Assembly: GCA_963746605.1 (NCBI GenBank)
Contig: CAVVCH010000034.1
Location: forward strand, 1 to 64,000
Origin: CAVQSS01 sp963746605
Lineage (GTDB): Bacteria; Desulfobacterota; RBG-13-43-22
Reading direction: 5' to 3'
Length of the DNA: 64,000 nt
Below are positions 21,129-30,175 of the stretch, one piece after another. The position numbers and the translations under genes are program-made. The notes under the pieces were generated by a model, which did no database searches, was not told the DNA's origin, and worked only from the letters and a program-made list of their open reading frames with translations. The number at the start of each line of letters is the position of its first letter. The first letter of the stretch is position 1.

Positions 21129-22667
21129 GCGGCTTCCTCGACCATCTCGTCGGCCGCACCCTGGGCACGATCCCGTCGCTGCAGCCCCGCCCGCGGGCGC
21201 TGTTCGCGCCGGCGCCGGCGGCGTCGGCCGATATCAGTGAATTCGCCGAGGTCACGCACGCCGACCCGGCCCGGCAAGCGGACCCGCCGACCCCCTGGCT
21301 GGCCGCCGGCGATGCTCACCCGCTGCCAGGTCCGCCGACCGGCGCCGTGCCGTCCCTGGCCGGCCAGGGCGCGGCCCCCCCAGGTGCGGCCCGGCCCGGT
21401 GTCGTCGAGTCCCGTCTCGTCGACACCGGGGCAGCCATTTTCCAGACGGATGCGGATCGCCCCGGTGTCGTGGACTCCCGTGTCGTCGACGAGTCCAGTG
21501 CCGGCCGGCCGGGTGCCGATGCGGCGGCCATCTACCAGACGAGTGCGGATCGGCCCGGTGTCGACGGCTCGAGCGCCGCCGGGACGAGTGGCGCCGGGAC
21601 GGGAGCGGGTGGGGCTAGCCAGAACCGGACGGCCCCGGTCCGGCCGGTCGCGGCCGGCCCGCTGCCCTCGACCCGGCGCAGCCCCGTGGCCAAGCCCCTG
21701 GTCTGGCACGGCCGATCTGTGACGACACCGGCCCCTCAAGAGCCGTACCAGGACGGCCATCCCAGCGGGCACGGCCCGGCGGAGCGGCGTCCCCCCCGGA
21801 GCCGGGGGGACCACGCGCCCGACCGCCGCGGACCGCAGCCGAGACGCCAGGCGCGCGGTCGACCACCAGGCCCGGACCGCTGCGGCTCACGCGGTCGTGG
21901 GGGCCGTGCCCCTGTCCGCCCCGGGGCTGGTAGACGGGCAGGAGAGTCCACATGCCCAGGAGAGGCACCAGCATCCTGACCGGCAGGGTGACCGGAGGCC
22001 CGAAGAGGATCCGGATGCCGCGCCGGCCCGGAGGCCCCGGGTGGGCACATCCTCGACGCCGTCGGAGCCTGGAACCCTGGACACGTCCACCGAAATACCA
22101 ATGGCGACCCTAGGGCCCCGGACCCGGCCGATTCTCGCGACCGTGGAGCAGCCGACCAGCTTGTCAGAGCCGCGGGCGCGCAACGTCTCCCGGAGGGCCC
22201 CTGCTGCGGCTGTGGTCGCGGTCGAGCCGGCCGCGGGCGCGCCGCCCGCGTCGCAAGCCGAAGGGATGGAAGCGGGCGAGGAACCCGCCCTGGCTCGGGC
22301 AGTGCGGCAGGTGCCTGACCACACCGTGCGACCCGAGGAAGCACCACCGCAGCAGAGCCCAGTGACCGGGGTGGTCGAGCGTCGGCCAGAATCTGTCACC
22401 GGGGCCGAGTGGTCTGTGGCAGCGACCCCGGTTGGGCCTGCACCAGCCACGCCAGGGCCATCTGCCGCACGCGTCGCCGAGCAGTCGCCGGTCACCTTGG
22501 CACCGCCGAAGGTCACCGTGCACATTGGCCGGGTGGTGGTGGCGGCGCCGTCGTTGGCGCCCCCCGTGGCGGTACCGCCGGTCGCCTCTCCGCCGTCGGC
22601 TGCGTCAAGTACTGGCCCGCTCTCGCTCGAGGACTACCTGCGCCGCCGTGACGGCGGGGCGACATGA
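21125..22667 (+). CDS. Proline/alanine-rich low-complexity cluster protein (frameshifted)
   Basis: GTG at 21125 overlaps the chaperone stop (GTGA). The N-terminus SGFLDHLVGRTLGTIPSLQP and the C-terminal SPVTLAPPKVTVHIGRVVVA plus GPLSLEDYLRRRDGG are the two short conserved ends that I associate with a variable, proline-rich protein in many injection-system clusters; the middle is low complexity with imperfect repeats (ADRPGVVDSRVVD, SADRPGVDGS). The frame changes once or more between 21,740 and 22,060. It probably has an extended, disordered middle. Role unknown; a length-setting or linker function is conceivable since no tape-measure gene is seen, but that is inference. Confidence 0.65.
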
Positions 22668-23278
22668 GCAACTCGCTGGCCGTCGCCTCCGTCACCGCGG
22701 TGCTCTCCCGGATGTTGAGCGAGGCCCTGGCCGTCGCTCCTGACGGCAGCGTCCAAAGCGCCACCGTCACCACACTGCGCCCCGACATGCTCGCCGCAGC
22801 CGACGCTGGGTCGCGCGGAATCAACGTGTTCCTCTACCAGGTCTCCGCGAACGCCGCCTTGGCCGCGGCCGACCTGCCGGCCCGCCGCGGCGACGCGACC
22901 GTGGTCACCAAACCCCACCAGGCCCTGGACCTGCACTACCTGCTCACCTTCACCGGCGATGAGAGCCTGCTAGAGCCACAGCGTCTGATGGGTACGGCGA
23001 TCAGCACCGTGGTGGCCCGCCCGGTGCTTAGCCGAGAGCTGGTCCGTGCGGTGATCGAGCGCGCGCAGGCCGAGGCTCCGAATACCTGGCAGCAGTTCTC
23101 CGATCTGGCCGAGCAGATCGACGTGGTCCGGCTGACCTGGCTGCCGCTGAACCTGGAGGAGCTGTCGAAGCTGTGGTCAACCTTCCTGCAGGCGCCGTAC
23201 CGGCTCTCGGTCACCTACCAGGCGACCGTGGTCCTCGTGGACGGTGAGGTCGTCGCCCGCCCGGCGCTGCCCGTGCCG
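22664..23278 (+). CDS. DUF4255 tail terminator/cap protein (Pvc16-like), 3' end lost at junction
   Basis: ATG overlaps the stop of the proline-rich gene (ATGA). About 205 residues agree with the DUF4255/Pvc16 N-terminal family: INVFLYQVSANAALAAADLP, QALDLHYLLTFTGDESLLEP, WLPLNLEELSKLWSTFLQAP and YRLSVTYQATVVLVDGEVVA. Such proteins cap the distal end of tube and sheath. Similarity stops at ARPALPVPP near 23,278, a few residues short of the usual end, and the frame then enters unrelated dioxygenase sequence. The AAA+ ATPase gene normally found nearby is therefore not visible. Confidence 0.82.
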
Positions 23279-23690
23279 CCATGCAGGCGAAGATCGAGCC
23301 GCTGGTGGCGGAGCATTCCATCTTTCATTCGCGCGGCCAGCTCGGCCACACCGACTACACCGAGGCCGAGCGCGCCTCCCGCCGGCGCGGCACCACCTGG
23401 TGCGCGTCCATCCGGGCTCCAAGCGCCGCACGCTCTACATGGGATCGCACGCCTCACACATCGTCGGCTGGCCGATGCCCGACGGGCGGCTGCTGCTGCG
23501 CGACCTGACGGAGCACGCCACGCAACGCGAGTTCGTGCATCGCCACAGCTGGCGCCCCGGCGACCTGGTGATCTGGGACAACCGTGGCACGCTGCACCGC
23601 GGCCGCCCCTACGACGACGACGCCCACCCCCGCGACCTGCGCCGCGTCACCACCCGCGATCCGGAGTTGGCGCTGGAGCAGGTGGCTTGA
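23279..23690 (+). pseudogene. TfdA/TauD-type dioxygenase, C-terminal fragment only
   Basis: From the junction the sequence reads MQAKIEPLVAEHSIFHSRGQ and LGHTDYTEAERASRR, then shifts frame near 23,390 into HHLVRVHPGSKRRTLYMGSH, HIVGWPMPDGRLLLRDLTEH and WRPGDLVIWDNRGTLHRGRP. This is the C-terminal half of an Fe(II)/2-oxoglutarate dioxygenase of the TfdA branch: the last metal His (LHRGRP) and the 2-oxoglutarate Arg region are present, while the N-terminal half with the HxD pair is absent. The 5' end is cut exactly where the injection-system gene ends. It is not a functional enzyme as read. Confidence 0.75.
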
Positions 23691-23715
23691 GGCGGACTGG
23701 CCACTGTCGTGCCTA

Positions 23716-24185
23716 TCAGTCTTGCTGCCGCTTGTAGCGAAAATCGCAATGGCTGGCGCCTTGCATGATGGTTTGCGTGCGCGTGAGCTTCATGTCGGGG
23801 CCAATCCCCTCGGCGAAGGGAAAGTCCAAGCTGCAGACCAGCAGGAATCGCCTTCAAGCTCGGGCTCACCCAGTTCCTTGTAGAACTGCGCGTACCGGCA
23901 TGCAGTGACGTCGATCTCGTAGGCATCTTGCGATTGCGCGCGGACGCTGTAGTCGATGGCGTCACCTCTAGCGAACGCGGCAAACGCTGAGGCCATGTTT
24001 TCTCCCACGTGCGTGGATTTCTTCGCCCGCCACCACTGCTCGCCGAGGCGACGAAACACATCGCCCAGGGCCTTGCGCACAAGGGCGTTTGCGCGTTCCT
24101 CGCCCAATTCCGCCTGCAGCGTCTTGACGAGAGGAACCAGAACCCGCGCCTGAATCTTGGCCTGCTCTATGACGGGAATGTCCAC
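23716..24185 (-). CDS. L-2-amino-thiazoline-4-carboxylate hydrolase-like protein (one frameshift)
   Basis: MDIPVIEQAKIQARVLVPLV, ERANALVRKALGDVFRRLGE and AYEIDVTACRYAQFYKELGE match the small ATC-hydrolase family. A frame change near 23,850 restores LVCSLDFPFAEGIGPDMKLT and RTQTIMQGASHCDFRYKRQQ, with the family's conserved Cys and the end CDFRY. Joined length is about 155 residues, normal for the family. Members are annotated as opening thiazoline rings, but many act on unknown substrates. It converges on the dioxygenase fragment 25 bases away. Confidence 0.72.
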
Positions 24186-24355
24186 GCGTCGCCTCCTGTG
24201 GCCTGCAAAGCCTCACACCTCGCCTCGACCCGCTTACGCGTCAAATCTACCATTCGACGTACACGATGTTGAGCATTCCGAGGCTGTCGAGGCCGCCGTT
24301 CGGAGTTTGTCCTGACCCGCTGCGCCTTTGTCGCCGGCGAGCTCGCGCGGCCGGA

Positions 24356-25575
24356 TCAGCGAAACGCCGCCAGCGCCAGCACCATCAGCACGGCGACGAC
24401 GAGGAACGCCGCGCCCCAGGCCGGGCGCGACATGCCGCCGGCGAGATCGAGGGTCCAGCCGATCGATCAGCGGCCCGACGAAGCCGCCGCGCGTAGCCGA
24501 GCATCGAATGCACCGCCAGCGTGGCGCCGCGCCGCGAGGGCTCGGCGGTTCCGGCCGCGCCCGCCGTCAGCGACGACGAGTCCAGCCACACGACCAACGC
24601 CGTAGACCAGCAGCAGCGCGACGGCGACCGCAGTAGGACAGCGTGCCGAGGAAGCCCAGGCCGCGGCCGACCACGATCGACGCGACATGGCGAGCATGAT
24701 GAGCTGGCGCCGGCCCGAGGCGGATCGCCGCCTCGTTGCCGATGACGCTGGCGACCGTGCCGATCAGGCCGAGCGCGGTGACGACGAGCGTCGGCGAGAG
24801 CAGCGCCCTCGCCGGCGCCGGTGCTCGCCGCGACGAACGCGAGAAATGCCACGCCCCAGCCGCGCAGCGCGTTCATCTCCAGCGTGTGGATGCAGTAGGC
24901 CAGCGCGTAGGCCATCGCCGAGCGGTTGCGCAGCACCGGACGGAAATCGAACAGCGCCCTGCCCGTCGCGGGCCGGCGCCGGCGACGCTGCCGGCGCGGG
25001 CACGACAGCGCCACGATGAGCCACGGCGATGGCCGCACTCAGCGCCGGCGACGAGAGAAGGCGGCTCGCCAGCCGCAGAGGTCGGCGAGCAGATCGGCGC
25101 AGGAGAACGACAGCGCGCCGGAGATGCCGATGCTCGCGGCGTGGCCCGGTCACCGCGCGCGACATCAGCTTGGCATCGACCTGGTCGGCGAGCAGCTTGA
25201 GGCCGGTCATGTAGGTGCCGGCCCAGCCGATGCCGGTGAGCGCGCGCGTCGCCAGCGCCGACCAGAAGCCGTCGGCGAAAGTGCCGAACAGCAGATGGCC
25301 CAGCGACCGTGCAGCCGACGCCGAACAGATAGACGAGCTTGGCGTCGATGCGGTCGGTGAGCGTCACGAGGACCGGCACCGCGACCATGTAGGCGCGCGT
25401 AGAAGATCGCGGTGATCCAGCCGGCCTCGCTGTTGGTGAGCCTCCAGAGCGGCATCATGCCGGGCAGCAGCGCCGGCCAGAAGAATGCGCCGATCTGGAC
25501 CAGCACCTGCGCCGCGCAGACGATCGCGACCAGGTGCGCAGGCGATATCCTCGGCACCGACGCGGGCTTGCTCAT
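24356..25575 (-). pseudogene. MFS transporter, multiply frameshifted
   Basis: Pieces in all three frames together read as a major facilitator: MSKPASVPRISPAHLVAIVC and FFWPALLPGMMPLWRLTNSE (helix 1 and loop), GWITAIFYA, later VAVPVLVTLTDRIDAKLVYL (loop 2-3), MTGLKLLADQVDAKLMSRAV, and the end AWGAAFLVVAVLMVLALAAF before a TGA at 24356. At least six frame changes occur in 1.2 kb, the highest density in the window. Start ATG at 25575 follows GAGG too closely, and a GTG at 25596 is an alternative. Substrate unknown. Could be an intact gene with poor base calling. Confidence 0.6.
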
Positions 25576-25671
25576 CCTCGCTGTCCCCTTGATCACGAGC
25601 AGCCAGCGCAGGAATGTCTCACCCTAGACCTACCGGATTTCCCACACGGCCGGCCCCAATGCGCAATCCGT

Positions 25672-26090
25672 TCACCCAGACCGGCAGCGTGCCACAACAC
25701 GGTCGGAAGGCAAGCCGCAGTCGCTAGGGACGGCGCTCGGCGTCATCCGGCGCAGGTCCGCGCATTGGGCTTGTTCATGTCGAGCATCACCAACGACCTT
25801 CTTTTGCAGCTCCCGCATCATCACTTGGGTCAAGTCGGCTGGCACCTTCGGGCAGGTTTGGAGCTCGATCATCTTGAGCCCCGATCGAGTTGCCGACTGG
25901 GCAGTTACATACGCGACGATATCCTTGGCCGCGATCGGCTTTGCGTCGACCATGCCCTTGTCCTAGGTCAACAGCGTCACCCTCGTCATCGCGGGCTGCT
26001 GCGCTTGGGCTGACGGGGCTGCTGCGACCAGGCTCGCTATCAGAGCGCACAGAGCCAAGATGCCCGCGGCGGTCAGGGATCTGGCCGGGG
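25672..26090 (-). pseudogene. Secreted small protein, 5'-truncated and with in-frame TAG
   Basis: A minus-strand frame reads a signal peptide (LTAAGILALCALIASLVAAA then PSAQAQQPAMTRV), hits TAG at 25965-25963, and goes on in the same frame with MVDAKPIAAKDIVAYVTAQS, LKMIELQTCPKVPADLTQVM and MRELQKKVVGDARHEQAQCA. Two Cys in the mature part could form a disulphide. No start codon precedes the signal peptide before the composition changes at about 26,100, so the 5' end appears cut off by the junction. Family not recognised; the style is that of small periplasmic proteins of soil Alphaproteobacteria. Confidence 0.45.
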
Positions 26091-26438
26091 CAGAACAATG
26101 ACCGAGCAGAGAATGGGTCAGATGGGGGTCGGACCCAATGCCGTTAACTTAACAGAAAGAGCCTGTTTTTGCTATCTTTAATGGTTTCGGGAGCCATGGG
26201 CAAGGGCTGGGGAACGGGGTATTTGCGAGGACGTCCCCGGCGGCGTTTTTCCAGGCCCCGACTTTTTCGGCGATATTCCTGTCGATCCCGAGTGAAATGA
26301 CGGCCCGGTTTTATACACACGCGGTGCCGGGCACAGGCCTATACAAAGACCTCCCAGATTAGGGGCCAGAGCGGAGGTAATCCCCCGGGGCGAGGGTCCT
26401 CAGGACCTGAGGGTTGGGGATAGAGGAGGAGTGAGTCT
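26091..26438. other. Composition break and gene-free leader
   Basis: Codon-like GC-rich sequence ends around 26,100 and is followed by mixed-composition DNA with a short palindromic stretch GGGGTCGGACCC near 26,125-26,140 and runs such as TTAACTTAAC. No gene is visible. From here onward gene style is that of an anaerobic deltaproteobacterium-like genome. GAGGAGGA at 26423-26430 serves the next gene. Confidence 0.5.
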
Positions 26439-27056
26439 GTGACGATGATGGAAATAGACCCAATCATGGAGTTGAACCGCCTCTGGGAGCCTGTCAGGCC
26501 CTACCTGGCTCGGCAAGTGAGCGAATTGTATGGCCGACATGATGGCAGTGTCCTCGAAGTAGGCCCTTTTTCCGGGCTGGCGCTGGAACTCGCCCGCAGA
26601 GGCATCGGCGCGTCCTTTCATATGGCCGTGTTTCCCGGCGAAGTTGCAGAGACCTTGAAAGGAGAGGCGCGGGAAATGGGGCTTGAAGACAAGGTGACCA
26701 TAGCCGAAAGCGACGACAAACTATCAGGGGTTTCCGCGGAGGCCTTCGATCTAATCGTTTTCAGGGGGGCTTTCTTTTTCCCGTCCTTTTTCAGACCCGA
26801 CCTGTCGGCAATCTACCGGTCTCTGAAGCCTGGAGGCATGGCTTTTGTCGGAGGCGGATTCGGATGCCATACTCCAGAGGATGTCATCCGGGGCATCGAG
26901 ATGCGCTCGAAGGGCCTCAACCAAGCTCTGGGCCGGGTCAGGATAACCGAAAGGGACCTGTGGTCGCTCCTCGAAGCGGCCGAACTGAAGAAAAAGGCGA
27001 CAATGATTACCGAAGGTGGCTTATGGGTCGTGTTGAGGAGAGGATTTCCTACTTGA
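26439..27056 (+). CDS. Class I SAM-dependent methyltransferase
   Basis: 205 residues from GTG at 26439, eight bases after GAGGAGGA. Motif I is VLEVGPFSGLALELARRG (about residues 36-53); a motif III/IV-like acidic-hydrophobic stretch FDLIVFRGAFFFPSFFRPDL follows, then IYRSLKPGGMAFVGGGFGCH, the usual post-motif III LKPGG loop of Methyltransf_11 proteins. Near the N-terminus, PIMELNRLWEPVRPYLARQV suggests a small helical substrate lid. The substrate cannot be told. It stands alone between two intergenic gaps. Confidence 0.75.
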   Translation: MTMMEIDPIMELNRLWEPVRPYLARQVSELYGRHDGSVLEVGPFSGLALELARRGIGASFHMAVFPGEVAETLKGEAREMGLEDKVTIAESDDKLSGVSAEAFDLIVFRGAFFFPSFFRPDLSAIYRSLKPGGMAFVGGGFGCHTPEDVIRGIEMRSKGLNQALGRVRITERDLWSLLEAAELKKKATMITEGGLWVVLRRGFPT

Positions 27057-27611
27057 ATGTCTTGATAAGAGACAGGCGAACTGCGGGGACGAGCGTGATA
27101 TCCTCCGAGGGGATGCCCCAACTATAGCGTGAAGGCAATCCGCGAATCAAGAGAAAGGGCGTAAGTACCGGATGCAGCCGACTTCCTACGGTCGCGGCTG
27201 ATTCACGTTGGACCAAAACCCATGAAATGCTGGATCTGTCACTAATGGGGGAAATTGAGCTTCCCGGTAATTGGATCCCCCTGGTCTTCCCGTTCCCGAT
27301 CCGAGGCTGAGCGGTTTACCGACCCTGCCTTGCCAAGGGATAGACAGACCCGTCTTAACTGTGATGCCTGCATGAGGCGAAGGGCGACCGTACGTCTTTT
27401 GAGTAATTTCCCCTACCCTAAAATACTGCCTTTTCGACCCAAAAATAAAGGTCAGCCGTTATTTCTTTCCGTCCTTGAGGAAGGTAAACTAATCTCAGGA
27501 ACTAATATTTCCAAGATGCCTGTGAACGGGCGAACCACCAGCGGCATCTTATGCAGATCCATCTAATTATGGTTAGCACAAGTTGACCACAAGACAACAA
27601 AGGAGGAAACC
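27057..27611. other. Intergenic region, no gene recognised
   Basis: 555 bases without a convincing gene. A 103-codon open frame on the plus strand at 27255-27566 has no motif and poor codon pattern. AAAGGAGGAAACC at 27600-27611 is the strong ribosome binding site of the downstream oxidoreductase. Confidence 0.45.
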
Positions 27612-28997
27612 ATGACGAATTTGCAAGCCGGGAAGATCGAGGAGTTGAAAGGTGGCTTCCAAGGAGAGATTCTTCTTCCGAGCGACGGTGCTTATGAAAG
27701 CGCCCGCAAGATCTGGAACGCGATGATCGACAAGCGCCCCGCCGTCATCGCTCGCTGCGCCACCACGTCGGACGTCGTCCGCGGAGTGAACTTCGCGAGG
27801 GACAACGGGCTCTTGCTCGCCGTCCGCGGCGGCGGGCACAACATCGCCGGCAATGCCATGTGTGACGACGGTATCGTAATCGACCTCTCGCAGATGAAAG
27901 CCGCAAGCGTCGACCCCGACAAACGCCGGGTCACCATCGAAGGCGGTGCCACGCTCGCGGACCTTGACGCCGCCACCCAGGCCCACGGCCTCGCCACTCC
28001 GCTCGGCATCAACTCCACAACGGGCGTTGCCGGACTGACGCTCGGCGGGGGCTTCGGCTGGCTAAGTCGCAAGCACGGCATGACTGTGGACAACCTCGAG
28101 TCCGCCGAGGTCGTGACCGCGGCGGGAGAGGTCGTGCGCGCCAGCGCGACCGAGCACCCCGACCTCTTCTGGGCGCTCCGAGGCGGCGGCGGCAACTTCG
28201 GCGTGGTCACCCGCTTCGAGTTCCGACTCCACCCTGTTGGCCCTGACGTGCTGAGCGGACTCATCGTGTATCCGATCTCCGAGGCGAAGTCGGTGCTGCA
28301 GCAGTACCGCGACTTCATCATCAAGGCGCCGGAGGCCCTTTCCGTGTGGACTATCCTGCGCCAGGCGCCGCCACTACCGTTCCTCCCCGAGAGGGTCCAC
28401 GGCCAGGGGATTATCGTGCTCGCGCTGATCTATGCGGGTGACCCGAAGCAGGGTGAGCCGCTCATCGACCCGTTGCGCAAGTTCGGCACCCCCCTGGGCG
28501 AACACGTCGGCGTCCAACCTTACGTCGCCTGGCAGCAGGCCTTCGACCCGCTGCTCACCTTCGGCGCCCGCAATTATTGGAAATCCCACAATTTCTCGAT
28601 GCTCCAGGACGGACTTTTCGATGCCGTCATCGAATACATTGAGAAGCTTCCGTCACCTCAATGCGAGATCTTTTTCGGTGCCATCGGCGGTGCCACCACA
28701 CGGCCGGCCCCGGACTCCGCGGCCTACGCCCACCGCGACGCCATGTTCGTCATGAACGTCCACGGCCGCTGGGATGACCCGACCGACGACAAGCGCTGCA
28801 TCGGCTGGGCGCGCGACTTCTTCAAGGCCTCGGCGCCCTTCGCCAGCGGCGGCGTCTACGTCAATTTCCTCACCGCCGACGAAGGCGATCGCGTGCGCTC
28901 CGCCTACGGCCCGAACTATGACCGCCTCGCCCAGGTGAAGCGCAAGTACGACCCGGACAACCTCTTTCGCATGAACCAGAATATCAAGCCGGCCTGA
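27612..28997 (+). CDS. FAD-binding (berberine-bridge-type) oxidoreductase
   Basis: 461 residues, ATG eight bases after AGGAGG. The PCMH-type FAD domain is clear: VRGGGHNIAGNAMCDDGIVI (His of the 6-linked or 8-alpha FAD bond), VTIEGGATLADLDAATQAHG, GINSTTGVAGLTLGGGFGWL and DLFWALRGGGGNFGVVTRFE. The second covalent Cys of bicovalent members is replaced in GINSTTGVAG, so single His linkage is expected. The BBE C-terminal signature YGPNYDRLAQVKRKYDPDNL precedes FRMNQNIKP. Substrate unknown. Codon use is more GC-rich than its neighbours at 30-34 kb, which suggests lateral acquisition. Confidence 0.85.
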   Translation: MTNLQAGKIEELKGGFQGEILLPSDGAYESARKIWNAMIDKRPAVIARCATTSDVVRGVNFARDNGLLLAVRGGGHNIAGNAMCDDGIVIDLSQMKAASVDPDKRRVTIEGGATLADLDAATQAHGLATPLGINSTTGVAGLTLGGGFGWLSRKHGMTVDNLESAEVVTAAGEVVRASATEHPDLFWALRGGGGNFGVVTRFEFRLHPVGPDVLSGLIVYPISEAKSVLQQYRDFIIKAPEALSVWTILRQAPPLPFLPERVHGQGIIVLALIYAGDPKQGEPLIDPLRKFGTPLGEHVGVQPYVAWQQAFDPLLTFGARNYWKSHNFSMLQDGLFDAVIEYIEKLPSPQCEIFFGAIGGATTRPAPDSAAYAHRDAMFVMNVHGRWDDPTDDKRCIGWARDFFKASAPFASGGVYVNFLTADEGDRVRSAYGPNYDRLAQVKRKYDPDNLFRMNQNIKPA

Positions 28998-29135
28998 GAG
29001 AACAAGATGTCCCTAACCGGTTGCAGCGGACGGCGTTTCGCCGCCGCTGAACCGGAACGTTACGCTAACTTTGAATCCGGAATCATTCGCTTTTCAGCCC
29101 AGTTCCCCAACAAGACTTGAAAGGAGCGTTTTTCA

Positions 29136-29931
29136 ATGGATAAACCCTATCAAGCAATGCCAGATATCGAGGTTCTTCCTGCGCATTTTCCGATTCCCGG
29201 TATGGGTTTCCTGCCGATTAACGCCTTTGTCATTAAGGATAGAGAGCCAGTCCTCGTTGACACGGGAATGGGAATGGAGAGTGAGGAGTTTATGAAAGCT
29301 CTGGAGTCGATCATCGATCCTCGGGATTTGAGGTGGGTGTGGCTCACCCACGACGATGCGGATCATACCGGCAGCCTTCAGAAGGTTCTGGAAGCAGCAC
29401 CCAGTGCGAAGCTGGTGGCGAACTCCTTAGCCGTGCTGAGGATGACCACGGCCTGGCCGGTACCCATGCATCGGGTTTACTGGCTGAATTCGGGAGAAAG
29501 TATTCAGTTGGGTGACCGCAAGCTGACCGCCGTCAGACCGCCTTTATTCGATAACCCGACGACTATCGGTATCTACGATGACAAATCGGAAGCCTTTTTC
29601 TCTGCCGATTGTTTTGGGGCCATCATCCCGTCGCCGGCGCAGAATGCCGATGATGTTACGCGCGGGGGATTTGGCTCAAGGCATGATCAGTTGGGCCAGC
29701 GCGGACAGCCCCTGGGTTCATATGGTTGAGCCGAGCGAATTCAGCCAAGCCCTGGACAGAATTCGTCATATTGCCCCGAAAATAATTTTCTCGGCACACT
29801 TACCGCCGGCTCAAGGAAAGACCGAACATTTCCTGGAGTTGCTTGCGAAGGTCCCTAGTTCGACCCCTTTCGTAGCTCCCAACCAGACAGCACTGGAACA
29901 GACTTTGGCTTCGATGAGTGGCGGGAGATAA
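29136..29931 (+). CDS. MBL-fold metallo-hydrolase (frameshift near 29,665)
   Basis: N-terminal 175 residues carry the beta-lactamase fold pattern: INAFVIKDREPVLVDTGMGM, then the metal motif LTHDDADHTGSLQ (HxDxDH variant of HxHxDH, with D in place of the second H), and SADCFGAIIPSP (third-site Asp). Near 29,665 the frame changes; the +1 frame continues ISWASADSPWVHMVEPSEFS, PKIIFSAHLPPAQGKTEHFL with a terminal metal His. HDDADH in place of HxHxDH is seen in flavodiiron-type and ROO-like MBL proteins, but no flavodoxin domain follows. Start ATG has AAAGGAG ten bases upstream. Confidence 0.72.
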
Positions 29932-30175
29932 ACACGCGAGAACCCCACCCAAACCGCCCCTTGATCTCAAGATTGCCGCTCGGCCTCAGCTTCCTTATAG
30001 GGAGAAAGGGGTCTCTTTTATTGCAGGATGGCTGCGATTGGTTGTAGTTGTACTTGGAAAATTCCGAACAACGAGAAAATTTGTTAATAATATCGCTTGA
30101 AAGAACAATAGGACCCATTTATTTTACGAGAGGTGGGGTTTTTTATTGTGAATGTCCCAACTGGAGATTTACAGA

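Noticed and set aside
2266..23278. Complete prophage
   Set aside because: No capsid, portal, terminase, integrase or lysis gene is visible; only tail-type genes are present.
27255..27566. 103-codon plus-strand open frame before the FAD oxidoreductase gene
   Set aside because: No ribosome site, no motif, and Ser/Arg-rich composition typical of a chance frame.
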